Assembly (NCBI RefSeq): GCF_009193215.1
Contig: NZ_VYVA01000002.1
Coordinates: 248,001-312,000 of the forward strand
Reading direction: 5' to 3'
Length of the DNA: 64,000 nt
Origin: Flavicella marina
Lineage (GTDB): Bacteria; Bacteroidota; Bacteroidia; Flavobacteriales; Flavobacteriaceae
The position numbers and the translations under genes are program-made. Below the pieces are notes generated by a model that saw only the letters and a list, made by a program, of their open reading frames with translations, made no database searches and had not been told where the DNA came from. Shown in pieces: positions 9,960 through 18,358 of this stretch; position 1 is the stretch's first letter; every line of letters starts with the position of its first letter.

Positions 9960-10289
9960 TTATAAGCCTAAATCTCTTTCAATTGCATCCATTTCTAAAG
10001 TGTCTTCTGCTTCTATCAATGTAGGCACAACGCTTAATGTTTCGTCTTCTAAATCGTCAATCTCTACAGTATCTGTAATCAAAATAAACGAGGTACCATT
10101 TTCTTTCTTTTTCATAGAAATATCAGAAAATGCATCTACATCAGAAGCGCTAAGATTGAAAGCGTCTAAAAAATTAATAATTAAATTTTCTGATTCATAA
10201 CTAGAAAAATCAATAGCAGCTAGAAAACTTTCTAATGAATTTTCAGATGGACTTATTAAAGTATATGTTTCTTTTTTTTCAATATTCAT
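9960..10289 (-). CDS. small STAS-like protein
   Basis: 109 residues, very acidic (many Asp and Glu in the second half), no signal peptide or membrane segment. The pattern of a strand (NLIINF), a helix (SASDVDAFSDISMKKKE), a strand (SFILITD) and a final region with VVPTLIEAEDTLEMDAIERD resembles the STAS fold of anti-sigma-factor antagonists. The usual phosphorylatable Ser in a DSSG-like loop is replaced by LSASDVD. It sits between pyrB and rnz. Fold assignment is tentative and no regulatory partner is in the window. Confidence 0.6.
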   Translation of the reverse strand: MNIEKKETYTLISPSENSLESFLAAIDFSSYESENLIINFLDAFNLSASDVDAFSDISMKKKENGTSFILITDTVEIDDLEDETLSVVPTLIEAEDTLEMDAIERDLGL

Positions 10290-10321
10290 TTCACAAAAAA
10301 TTTACAATGATTGAAAGCTAA

Positions 10322-11251
10322 TTAACGTTTGATTTGTTCGGCTAATAAATATATACAAGCCATACGAACTGCAACACCATTTTCTACTTGATCTAATATA
10401 ATCGATTGATCTGAATCGGCTACGTCACTTGTAATTTCAACCCCTCTGTTTATAGGACCTGGATGCATGATCACAATTTCTTTATCCAAGGAGTTTAACA
10501 ACTCTTTATTGATTCCGAATAACTGAGTATACTCTCGTGTTGATGGAAAATATTTGATATCCATACGCTCGTGTTGTACTCTTAATACATTCGCAACGTC
10601 GCACCATTCTAGTGCTTTTCTAAGGTTCGTTTCTACTTTTACTCCCAAACTTTCGATATGCTTCGGAATCAATGTCGTCGGACCACAAACTTTTACTTCT
10701 GCTCCTTGAAGTTTTAGCGCAAAAATGTTTGAAAGGGCGACACGTGAATGCAAAATATCACCAATAATAACAACTTTTTTTCCTGCGACATCTCCTAACT
10801 TTTCGCGTATCGAATAAGAGTCGAGCAAGGCTTGTGTAGGATGTTCATGTGTTCCGTCACCAGCATTGATAATTTTTGCATCAACATGTTCAGAAAGAAA
10901 AACACCTGCACCTACATTCGGGTGACGCATTACCACGATATCAACTTTCATCGATAAAATATTATTTACCGTATCGATCAATGTCTCACCTTTTTTTACC
11001 GACGATTGCGCAGCTGAAAAATTTATAACATCTGCAGATAATCTTTTCTCTGCCAATTCAAAAGAAAGCTTCGTTCTGGTACTGTTCTCAAAAAACAAAT
11101 TCGCAATGGTAATATCTCTAAGAGAAGGAACCTTTTTTATAGGTCTATTGATTACTTCTTTAAAATGATCAGCAGTTTCAAAAATTAAATCTAGATCTTC
11201 ACGATTTAGATGTTTAATTCCAAGTAAATTGTTTACACTTAATGATTTCAT
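10322..11251 (-). CDS. pyrB: aspartate carbamoyltransferase catalytic chain
   Basis: 309 residues, standard length. It makes carbamoyl-aspartate in pyrimidine synthesis. The carbamoyl-phosphate site FENSTRT is at residues 54-60, HPTQALLD near 137 and HPGPINRG near 264. It starts two bases downstream of pyrR, so the pair is co-transcribed. No pyrI regulatory chain is present nearby. A dihydroorotase homologue without metal ligands lies 43 kb away and could be a non-catalytic partner of this chain. Confidence 0.97.
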   Translation of the reverse strand: MKSLSVNNLLGIKHLNREDLDLIFETADHFKEVINRPIKKVPSLRDITIANLFFENSTRTKLSFELAEKRLSADVINFSAAQSSVKKGETLIDTVNNILSMKVDIVVMRHPNVGAGVFLSEHVDAKIINAGDGTHEHPTQALLDSYSIREKLGDVAGKKVVIIGDILHSRVALSNIFALKLQGAEVKVCGPTTLIPKHIESLGVKVETNLRKALEWCDVANVLRVQHERMDIKYFPSTREYTQLFGINKELLNSLDKEIVIMHPGPINRGVEITSDVADSDQSIILDQVENGVAVRMACIYLLAEQIKR

Positions 11252-11253
11252 TC

Positions 11254-11796
11254 TTAATTGTTCGTTGTTAAATATACTGCATCCTCCGAATCATTTTCTT
11301 TCCAATGAACAGATACTTTTTCTTTATTAATAACATCAACTTGTCTTCCTCTATAATCTGGCTGAATAGGTAAATGTCTACTAAATCTTCTATCAATCAA
11401 CACCAAAAGTTCTATTTGTTCTGGTCTACCGTAAGACTGTAAAGCTGCCAAAGAAGCATTGATGCTTCTACCTGAGTATAAGACATCATCAATAATAACA
11501 ACCTTTTTACCTTCTACCAAAAAATCAATTTGAGTTGAGTTCGCTTCCAATGGAGCTTCACGTCGTCTAAAATCATCTCTGAAAAAAGTGATGTCTAGTT
11601 TCCCTAGTAAGATGTCTTTTATTTGATACTCTTCTTTAAGTAATTGGGCTAACCGATCAGCTAAAAAGGTTCCTCTGGGTTGTAATCCTAAAAGAACAGT
11701 ATTGGAAAAATCATCATGGTTTTCGATCAACTGACAAGCCAATCTGTGTAAGATGATTTCTATTTCTTTAGCATTTAGTAAAATTTTATCACTCAT
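11254..11796 (-). CDS. pyrR: PyrR bifunctional regulator / uracil phosphoribosyltransferase
   Basis: 180 residues. The PRPP-binding loop VVIIDDVLYSGRSINASL is near residue 98, with LQPRGTFLADRLA earlier, both typical of PyrR. In Gram-positive bacteria PyrR binds the pyr mRNA leader and controls attenuation. Here the predicted leader is only about 30 bases and holds no attenuator hairpins, so the enzyme activity, salvage of uracil to UMP, is the safer role. It is the first gene of the leftward operon. Confidence 0.93.
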   Translation of the reverse strand: MSDKILLNAKEIEIILHRLACQLIENHDDFSNTVLLGLQPRGTFLADRLAQLLKEEYQIKDILLGKLDITFFRDDFRRREAPLEANSTQIDFLVEGKKVVIIDDVLYSGRSINASLAALQSYGRPEQIELLVLIDRRFSRHLPIQPDYRGRQVDVINKEKVSVHWKENDSEDAVYLTTNN

Positions 11797-12110
11797 ATGT
11801 GTTTGAAAAAAGCTACGTTTTTATGAAAACAAATATACTCAAAGTAATATGTTTTTTTTAGATATGTCAAAATATTTTCAACGAATATGCTGAGTATAAA
11901 AAGGAAATATTTTCAGGCGTTTTTTGATGAAAATCGAAATATGGACTTTTTTGAGTTTCGATATTTTATTCATTTGATTGATTAACAATGTGCTAATAGA
12001 TTGGTTTTGTTGATTAAATTGTTAAAAACAATTTTAATTTTTCGTATATTAAGAATAGAGAAACAGTAATTTTAAACATACAGTTCAAGTTCAACTTAAA
12101 TTTATTAGAT
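11797..12110. promoter_or_regulatory. divergent promoter region between pyrR and the TPR gene
   Basis: This 314-base gene-free stretch holds promoter signals for both sides. On the minus strand TATATTTG at 11830-11837 is an exact -7 box for pyrR. On the plus strand TTG at 12010-12012, then 22 bases, then TAATTTTT at 12035-12042 is a near match for the TPR gene. Between those two plus-strand elements lies a perfect palindrome, AAATTGTT-AAA-AACAATTT (12016-12034), placed like an operator. I see no coding frame or RNA gene. Confidence 0.5.
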
Positions 12111-13478
12111 ATGTCATTGTCAAAATTTGAATCTATGTTGAAAACCAACAAAGTGTATTTTTTTGATTCTTCAGAATTTGAAGAGATCATACATCATTAT
12201 TTAGATAATGGTCGCCATGCCTTGGCAAAAAAAGCTGTTAAGTTAGGCTTAGAACAACATCCAACTTCTGTTTTGTTAAAACTTCTAAAAGTAGAACTCT
12301 ATATATTTGAAGAAAAATTTGAAAAAGCAGAAAGGTTATTGAACGATTTAGAAGCTATCGAACCGAATAACCAAGAAATTTATATTCAAAGAGCTGCTAT
12401 TTTTTCTAAAGTAGACAAACATAAAGAAGCGATTGACACTCTAAAGGTTGCTTTAGAATATACAGATGACGTTGCCGACGTTTCATCTTTGTTAGCTATG
12501 GAATATTTGTATCTAGATGATTTTGATCAAGCGCGACTGAATTTTGCAAAATGTCTAGAAGTAGATTATGAAGATTATTCATCATTGTACAATATTATAT
12601 ATTGTTTTGATATGGATGAGAAACATGAAGAAGCGGTAGTTTATCTGAATTCTTATATAGAAACAAATCCATATTGTGAGGTTGCTTGGCATCAACTCGG
12701 AAGACAATACATTGTTCTCGAGAGGTATGAAGAAGCATTGCGTGCATTTGATTATGCCGTGGTTATTGATGATTCCTTTATCGGTGGTTATCTAGAGAAA
12801 GCAAAAACCTTAGAAATATTAAAAAGGTATGAAGAGGCGATCGAAAACTATTCTATTTCTTTAGAATTAGACGATCCAACGGCTTTTGTTTATCTGCGTA
12901 TAGGAGACTGTTTTCGAGAGTTGGGCGAACTAAAAAAAGCTGCAGAATTTTATAAGAATGCTGTAAATGAAGATCCTTTGTTAGACAAAGCTTGGATGAG
13001 TTTGACAGATGTGTATTTCGAGCTAGAAGATTTTTCTAAATCATTGTATTATATTAAAAAGGTACTATCTATTGATGAATTCAATGCAGTATATTGGAGA
13101 AAGTATGGCGAAATAAATATCAAACTTTCTTTTTTTGAAGAATCTATTCAGGCATTTAAACGTTGTTTGAGTTTAGACGATAAAGCCTTGGAAATATGGT
13201 TGGCTTTGGTGGATGTTTTGTATTATATCGGTGATTACACCCAAGCGTTGAATCAATTGATTCAAGCAAAAAATTACCATAAAAATGCAGCGGAAATTGA
13301 ATACAGAATGTTTGGTGTGTTTTTGCAATTAGATGATAAAGATGCTGCCTTTATACACTTGAAAAATGGATTAGCCATAGATTTTGAGTTTTCTGAAGTA
13401 ATGAAAGAATTATACCCAGGTTTTTTTAAACTGGTCGAAGTAAAAGACATTATTTCCACCTTTAACAAAGCAAAATAA
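12111..13478 (+). CDS. tetratricopeptide-repeat protein
   Basis: 455 residues made almost entirely of 34-residue TPR helical pairs, with recurring patterns such as A(W/L)xxLG, YxxAL and A(I/L)xxYxxALxLD, about 11-12 repeats. No signal peptide and no transmembrane segment, so it is probably a cytoplasmic scaffold. Very acidic. Relatives beginning MSLSKFE and a helix are widespread in Flavobacteriaceae, but I know no assigned function. It is a single-gene unit with its own promoter region and a hairpin terminator. Confidence 0.85.
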   Translation: MSLSKFESMLKTNKVYFFDSSEFEEIIHHYLDNGRHALAKKAVKLGLEQHPTSVLLKLLKVELYIFEEKFEKAERLLNDLEAIEPNNQEIYIQRAAIFSKVDKHKEAIDTLKVALEYTDDVADVSSLLAMEYLYLDDFDQARLNFAKCLEVDYEDYSSLYNIIYCFDMDEKHEEAVVYLNSYIETNPYCEVAWHQLGRQYIVLERYEEALRAFDYAVVIDDSFIGGYLEKAKTLEILKRYEEAIENYSISLELDDPTAFVYLRIGDCFRELGELKKAAEFYKNAVNEDPLLDKAWMSLTDVYFELEDFSKSLYYIKKVLSIDEFNAVYWRKYGEINIKLSFFEESIQAFKRCLSLDDKALEIWLALVDVLYYIGDYTQALNQLIQAKNYHKNAAEIEYRMFGVFLQLDDKDAAFIHLKNGLAIDFEFSEVMKELYPGFFKLVEVKDIISTFNKAK

Positions 13479-13498
13479 TTAAGAATTAAAAAGATAAT

Positions 13499-13530
13499 AA
13501 AACTCAATGAAAATTGAGTTTTTGTTTTTT
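13499..13530 (+). terminator. terminator after the TPR gene
   Basis: A 9-bp stem, AAACTCAAT with ATTGAGTTT, is closed by a GAAA tetraloop and followed by a T-rich tail. It lies about 20 bases after the TPR stop. Confidence 0.9.
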
Positions 13531-13564
13531 TATACCATTGCTGTATTTTTATTATGAATAATAC

Positions 13565-13572
13565 TACATTTG
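13565..13572 (+). promoter_or_regulatory. promoter -7 element of the DUF368 pair
   Basis: TACATTTG is an exact TAnnTTTG match 18 bases before the first DUF368 start. A TTG at 13538-13540 is 24 bases upstream, at the far end of the accepted spacing. Confidence 0.6.
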
Positions 13573-13590
13573 TTCAAAATCAAATAAACT

Positions 13591-14517
13591 ATGAGTAGAT
13601 CAATCAAAGGGTATGTAACCTTGTTTTTCAAAGGTGTGGCTATGGGAGCTGCAGATGTTGTGCCTGGTGTTTCAGGAGGTACCATTGCTTTTATATCTGG
13701 TATATATGAAGAGTTGTTAGGCAGTATTAGCAGTATCGGATTCGGAACATTAAAAACACTAAAGAAAGAAGGAGTTGCAGCTTCTTGGAAAGCAATCAAT
13801 GGAAATTTTTTAGCTACATTGTTGTTTGGAATAGCAGTGAGTGTAGTTTCATTAGCAAAAGGAATATCTTATTTATTAGATACAGAACCGATATTATTGT
13901 GGTCGTTTTTCTTTGGTTTGGTTTTGGCCAGTGTAGTTTTCATTGGTAAAGAAATAAAAAAATGGAATATTGCAGCAGTTGCATCTCTTGTTATAGGTAC
14001 GGTTGTGGCATATTATATAACTATAGTAGAGCCATTGGTGTCAGATGAAGCTTCATTGTTTTTTTATTTTATTTCAGGAGCATTGGCAATTTGTGCCATG
14101 ATTTTACCGGGTATTTCAGGTTCCTTTATATTGGTATTATTAGGATCGTACAAGATGATTTTGGAAGCAATTCATTCAAGAGATTTACAATTGATTGCTA
14201 CGGTTGGAGCAGGAGTGGTTGTTGGTTTGTTGAGTTTTGCGAAGGTATTAAAATGGTTGTTTGCTAAATTTAAAAATGTAACACTCGCAGGATTGACAGG
14301 TTTTATTATTGGCTCTTTGAATAAGATATGGCCATGGAAAGAAACACTTAGTACACGTATCAATTCACATGGCGAAGAAGTTCCTCTTTTACAAAAAAGT
14401 ATCAGTCCTTTTTCAATCGAAGACAATCAATTGTTCATGGCTGTTGTGTTTGCCATATTAGGTTATGCTATAATTCTTATTTTAGAGAAAGTTCAAAGCG
14501 ATAAACAAACAAATTAA
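13591..14517 (+). CDS. DUF368 (PopT-type) polyprenyl-phosphate translocase, copy 1
   Basis: 308 residues with about eight hydrophobic segments. The family signature GAADVVPGVSGGTIAF is in the first re-entrant segment, and the second copy of the motif, MILPGISGSFIL, is in the C-terminal half, giving the inverted-repeat layout of DUF368. Members of this family (PopT) were shown in 2023 to return undecaprenyl phosphate across the cytoplasmic membrane for reuse in cell-wall and glycan synthesis. The next gene is a paralogue starting only three bases after the stop, so both are co-transcribed. Confidence 0.9.
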   Translation: MSRSIKGYVTLFFKGVAMGAADVVPGVSGGTIAFISGIYEELLGSISSIGFGTLKTLKKEGVAASWKAINGNFLATLLFGIAVSVVSLAKGISYLLDTEPILLWSFFFGLVLASVVFIGKEIKKWNIAAVASLVIGTVVAYYITIVEPLVSDEASLFFYFISGALAICAMILPGISGSFILVLLGSYKMILEAIHSRDLQLIATVGAGVVVGLLSFAKVLKWLFAKFKNVTLAGLTGFIIGSLNKIWPWKETLSTRINSHGEEVPLLQKSISPFSIEDNQLFMAVVFAILGYAIILILEKVQSDKQTN

Positions 14518-14520
14518 TAT

Positions 14521-15540
14521 ATGGCAAGCCAAAGAAACTTGAAAGACAATATCCTTTTGTTTATCAAAGGATTGGCTATGGGTTCTGCAAATAAAGTACC
14601 TGGGGTTTCTGGTGGTGCAGTAGCTTTTGTTTTAGGCTTTTATGAAGAAATGATTTATACTTTTCAAAAGATAAATCTTAAAGCTCTGAAACTTTTACTT
14701 GGCAGACGTTACAAAAGTTTGTTTGAATACTTAAACATTTCATTTTTACTTCTAGTAATGGGAGGGAGTTTGTTTAGTTATTTCAGCGTCTCTATTCTTT
14801 TAGATTATTTACTGCAGCATTACGAAACACGGGTTTGGAGTACTTTTTTTGGAATGATTTTAGGTTCCATTTATTATATCGCGGTCAATTATAAGTATTG
14901 GAGTTTAAAGAATTCATTATTTGTGGTATTGGGTATTGTGTTAGGAGCGGCATTGAGTTACCTACCTCCAGCTACTGAAAATAGTAACTTATGGTTTGTA
15001 TTTGCATGCGGAGTTATTGGTGTGAGTGGTATGACTATTCCCGGACTTTCAGGGTCGTTTCTTTTAATGCTATTGGGTAATTATGTGTTGTTACTTGTCG
15101 ATAGTGTGAATGTTGTTTTTGATGTTTCTACATCGGTCTTGATGGGAGATTTTGAGGTGCTTTCAATCGATAGAAATATCAAATACTTAAAAATTGCAAC
15201 AACATTTTTCTTTGGATCTTTTTTTGGATTGGTTACGTTTTCACATGTGTTAGGTTATGTGTTAAAGCGATGGAATCATATAGTGATTGCTTTGATAATC
15301 GGATTTATCACAGGCTCGTTAGGAATGGTATGGCCATGGAAAGAGAAAGTTTTTGCCATTGAAGATGAAGTATTTCTGTTGAATAACAACGGCGAGAAAA
15401 TAGTGGAAAATTATATAAGATATTTACCAGATATGAATCTGTTAGAAAATTGGATTCTTATCGGATTCGTTTTGTTAGGTATAGCGATTGTATTGAGCAT
15501 AGATTACTACGAACGAAAAAGAAAAGCGGAAACTATTTAG
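14521..15540 (+). CDS. DUF368 (PopT-type) polyprenyl-phosphate translocase, copy 2
   Basis: 339 residues, paralogue of the preceding gene. It has MGSANKVPGVSGGAVAFVLG and the second-half motif TIPGLSGSFLLMLLG, and it keeps the same WPWKE motif after the last repeat. In the first signature the acidic residue of copy 1 (ADVVPG) is Asn-Lys (ANKVPG), so the two may differ in substrate or coupling ion, or form a heterodimer; that is inference. The last codons and the stop are part of the left arm of the terminator. Confidence 0.9.
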   Translation: MASQRNLKDNILLFIKGLAMGSANKVPGVSGGAVAFVLGFYEEMIYTFQKINLKALKLLLGRRYKSLFEYLNISFLLLVMGGSLFSYFSVSILLDYLLQHYETRVWSTFFGMILGSIYYIAVNYKYWSLKNSLFVVLGIVLGAALSYLPPATENSNLWFVFACGVIGVSGMTIPGLSGSFLLMLLGNYVLLLVDSVNVVFDVSTSVLMGDFEVLSIDRNIKYLKIATTFFFGSFFGLVTFSHVLGYVLKRWNHIVIALIIGFITGSLGMVWPWKEKVFAIEDEVFLLNNNGEKIVENYIRYLPDMNLLENWILIGFVLLGIAIVLSIDYYERKRKAETI

Positions 15541-15557
15541 TTTCCGCTTTTCTTTTT
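15516..15557 (+). terminator. terminator overlapping the end of the second DUF368 gene
   Basis: A perfect 20-bp inverted repeat with a two-base TT loop. The left arm covers the last codons and part of the stop of the coding sequence, and the right arm ends in a T-rich run. The A-rich start of the left arm gives T-runs on both strands, so it may also stop folD transcripts coming from the right. Confidence 0.9.
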
Positions 15558-15582
15558 CTTTAAAATTATGCTTGTGCTTGTG

Positions 15583-15609
15583 TTGGTAGCTGAGCTTGTC
15601 GAAGCCACC
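15583..15609. repeat. dispersed flavobacterial repeat core
   Basis: The intergenic sequence contains CTGAGCTTGTCGAAG (15590-15604). I recall this core as a common dispersed intergenic repeat in many Bacteroidota genomes, where it often appears near convergent gene ends. Only this one copy is in the window, and it sits between two convergent stop codons, a typical site. The function of these repeats is not established. Confidence 0.5.
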
Positions 15610-15611
15610 CT

Positions 15612-16484
15612 TTATTTTCTACTACAAGCCAATAAAGTGTTCTTTAATAACATTGCAATGGTCATAGGTCCAACTCCTCCTGGAACAGGTGTTATAAACT
15701 CTGCCTTTTTACTTACACTTTCGAAATGTACATCACCAGCGAGTCTAAACCCACTTTTCTTAGATGCATCGTCTACACGTGTAATTCCAACATCGATAAT
15801 TGTTACGCCTTCTTTTACCATATCACCTGTTAAGAATTCAGCGATACCCAAAGCAGCAACAATGATATCAGCCTCTTTGGTGATTTCTTTTAGGTTTTTT
15901 GTTCTACTGTGTGTTAATGTTACAGTTGCATCACCAGCAGCTCTTTTCTGACTCAATAAAATACTCATTGGTCTACCTACAATATGACTACGACCAATAA
16001 CAACTACATTTTTACCTGAAGTTTCTACCTCGTAACGTTCTAATAATTCCATAATACCATATGGAGTAGCAGGTAAGAATGTTGGCAATTCTAAAGCCAT
16101 TCTACCTACGTTCGTAGGGTGAAAACCGTCTACATCTTTATCTGGGTCAATCGCCATCAAAACTTTGTGCTCATCGATATGCTTTGGTAAGGGTAATTGA
16201 ACGATAAATCCATCAATTTCAGGATTGTTGTTCAAATCTTCGATTACTTGCAGTACTTTTTCTTCGGTAGTTTCTTCTGGAAGCTCTATCAAAGTAGATT
16301 CAAAACCTACCAAATTGCAAGCTTTTACTTTTGCACCTACATAGGTCATACTTGCACCATCTGTACCTACTAATACTGCTGCAAGATGAGGAGTTTTATC
16401 TCCTTTATTTTTAATTTCTGTTACAGCTTCAGCAATTTCTGCTTTGATATCTGCAGATGTTTGTTTTCCGTCTAATATTGTCAT
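15612..16484 (-). CDS. folD: bifunctional methylenetetrahydrofolate dehydrogenase / cyclohydrolase
   Basis: 290 residues, standard length. It converts 5,10-methylene-THF to 10-formyl-THF using NADP. Motifs are [10 protein letters not shown] with the catalytic Lys at residue 52, [25 protein letters not shown], the nucleotide loop [17 protein letters not shown] and the C-terminal [16 protein letters not shown]. It follows ffh with a 23-base gap in the same direction, so the two are likely one transcript. Confidence 0.97.
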   Translation of the reverse strand: MTILDGKQTSADIKAEIAEAVTEIKNKGDKTPHLAAVLVGTDGASMTYVGAKVKACNLVGFESTLIELPEETTEEKVLQVIEDLNNNPEIDGFIVQLPLPKHIDEHKVLMAIDPDKDVDGFHPTNVGRMALELPTFLPATPYGIMELLERYEVETSGKNVVVIGRSHIVGRPMSILLSQKRAAGDATVTLTHSRTKNLKEITKEADIIVAALGIAEFLTGDMVKEGVTIIDVGITRVDDASKKSGFRLAGDVHFESVSKKAEFITPVPGGVGPMTIAMLLKNTLLACSRK

Positions 16485-16507
16485 TGTAGAGTATATTTAT
16501 GGTGAGA

Positions 16508-17836
16508 TTAACGCATCCCTTTCATCATTTGCATCATTTGTCTTCCGCCACCACCTTGCATCATTTTCATCATTTTGCTCATTTGGTTGAACTGCTTCAT
16601 TAATTGGTTCACTTCTTGAATACTTGTTCCAGATCCTTTTGCAATTCTTTTTTTACGGCTAGCGTTGATTGTTTTAGGGTCAGATCTCTCGCTAGGTGTC
16701 ATAGAATGGATAATTGCTTCAATCCCTTTAAAGGCATCATCATCGATGTCTACATCTTTCATGGCTTTTCCAACACCTGGAATCATTCCCATCAAATCTT
16801 TCATGTTACCCATTTTTTTGATTTGTTGAATTTGATTCAAGAAATCATCAAAACCAAATTGATTTTTGGCAATTTTCTTCTGGATTTTTCTAGCTTCTTC
16901 CTCATCATATTGTTCTTGAGCTCTTTCCACCAAAGAAACAACATCTCCCATTCCCAAAATTCTATCGGCCATACGGTCTGGATGGAAAACATCAAGCGCT
17001 TCCATTTTTTCACCTGTACCAATAAATTTGATTGGTTTGTTTACAACTGATTTAATAGATAAGGCAGCACCACCACGAGTATCACCATCTAATTTTGTTA
17101 AAACAACACCATCAAAGTTTAGTAAGTCGTTGAATGCTTTTGCCGTGTTTACAGCATCTTGCCCCGTCATTGAGTCAACAACAAACAAAGTCTCTTGAGG
17201 AGAAACTGCTTTGTGGATGTTAGAAATCTCTGTCATCATTTCTTCGTCAACAGCCAAACGACCCGCGGTATCAATGATCACCGTGTTTTTTCCGTTTGCC
17301 TTTGCATGCTTTATGGCATTTAAAGAAATTTCAACAGGATTTTTATTTTCAGGCTCAGCGTACACTTCAACACCAATTTGTTCTCCAACAACCTGTAATT
17401 GATTGATGGCAGCAGGACGATATACATCACATCCAACCAACAATACTTGTTTTGTTTTTTTATTTTTTAAGTAATTCGCAAGTTTACCAGAAAACGTAGT
17501 TTTACCAGAACCTTGCAAACCTGACATTAATATCACAGAAGGACTACCAGCTAAATTTACACCAACAGTTTCGCCACCCATCAACTCTGTCAATTCATCT
17601 TTTACGATTTTTACAAGCAGTTGACTTGGGTTCAATGTAGTCAATACATCTTGCCCCATTGCTTTGTCTTTTACTCTACTGGTAAAATCTTTGGCAATTT
17701 TATAGTTGACATCTGCATTAATTAAGGCTTTTCTAACTTCTTTCAATGTTTCAGCAACATTTACTTCTGTTATTTTTCCATGTCCTTTTAATACATGTAA
17801 GGCCTTATCTAGTTTATCACTTAAATTCTGAAACAT
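16508..17836 (-). CDS. ffh: signal recognition particle protein Ffh
   Basis: 442 residues: N domain, GTPase G domain (GLQGSGKTTFSGKLA near residue 107, DTAGRLAVDEEMM, TKLDGDTRGGAALS) and a methionine-rich M domain ending in a run of Met, Gly and Gln that binds signal sequences and 4.5S RNA. It targets membrane proteins to FtsY and SecYEG. The 4.5S RNA gene is not seen in the window. Confidence 0.98.
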   Translation of the reverse strand: MFQNLSDKLDKALHVLKGHGKITEVNVAETLKEVRKALINADVNYKIAKDFTSRVKDKAMGQDVLTTLNPSQLLVKIVKDELTELMGGETVGVNLAGSPSVILMSGLQGSGKTTFSGKLANYLKNKKTKQVLLVGCDVYRPAAINQLQVVGEQIGVEVYAEPENKNPVEISLNAIKHAKANGKNTVIIDTAGRLAVDEEMMTEISNIHKAVSPQETLFVVDSMTGQDAVNTAKAFNDLLNFDGVVLTKLDGDTRGGAALSIKSVVNKPIKFIGTGEKMEALDVFHPDRMADRILGMGDVVSLVERAQEQYDEEEARKIQKKIAKNQFGFDDFLNQIQQIKKMGNMKDLMGMIPGVGKAMKDVDIDDDAFKGIEAIIHSMTPSERSDPKTINASRKKRIAKGSGTSIQEVNQLMKQFNQMSKMMKMMQGGGGRQMMQMMKGMR

Positions 17837-17863
17837 ACTTTTTAACTAAGTTTTTTAAAGCGA

Positions 17864-17893
17864 CAAAGATAGTAGAAAGTCAAAGTTTTTCAA
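17864..17893 (-). promoter_or_regulatory. ffh promoter
   Basis: On the minus strand: TTG, 19 bases, then TATCTTTG, an exact TAnnTTTG box, about 27 bases before the ffh start codon. Both elements and their spacing fit the Bacteroidota sigma-A promoter. Confidence 0.7.
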
Positions 17894-17966
17894 AGGATGA
17901 ATTCATTTTTATTTGTTATAGAAACCAGACAGTTTTAGAGCTTGTTTTTTAATGAAAATAGCTGTT

Positions 17967-18353
17967 TTATTCTTTGTTAAAATCAATTGAAACTGAATTC
18001 ACACAATACCTCAATCCTGTGTCTGTAGGACCGTCATTAAAGACATGGCCTAAATGTCCGTCACAAGTTTTACAAACAATTTCGGTACGAATTCTACCGT
18101 GACTTGTGTCTTTTATATATTCGATTTTATCAGGTATGGCTTGGTCAAAAGAAGGCCAACCACAATGTGCATCAAATTTTGAATCGGATTCAAATAAGGC
18201 GGTTCCGCATCCCTTACAAGTGTAGGTACCTTCTTCAAAATGTAAGTTGAATTTACCTGTGTGTGGTCTTTCGGTTCCTTTTTCTCTCAAGATGTAAAAC
18301 TCTTCTTCGCTTAAGATTTGTTTCCATTCTTTTTCAGATTTTTTCGTGCTCAT
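17967..18353 (-). CDS. msrB: peptide-methionine (R)-S-oxide reductase, cytosolic copy
   Basis: 128 residues from ATG giving MSTKKSEKEWKQIL; a longer frame would overlap the upstream gene. It reduces the R-form of methionine sulfoxide in proteins. Two zinc-binding CxxC pairs (CKGCG, CKTCDGH) and the catalytic Cys in RYCVNSVS are present, with CGWPSFDQA. There is no signal peptide. It is downstream of a second, exported MsrB with a five-base gap, so the two form a compartment-matched pair. Confidence 0.95.
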   Translation of the reverse strand: MSTKKSEKEWKQILSEEEFYILREKGTERPHTGKFNLHFEEGTYTCKGCGTALFESDSKFDAHCGWPSFDQAIPDKIEYIKDTSHGRIRTEIVCKTCDGHLGHVFNDGPTDTGLRYCVNSVSIDFNKE

Positions 18354-18358
18354 AAAAA

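Noticed and set aside
11797-11830. PyrR-controlled attenuator in front of pyrR
   Set aside because: The leader after the predicted start is about 30 bases with no competing hairpins.
15568-15951. Plus-strand frame of 127 codons
   Set aside because: It is antisense to folD, which has full motif support; the frame is a shadow.
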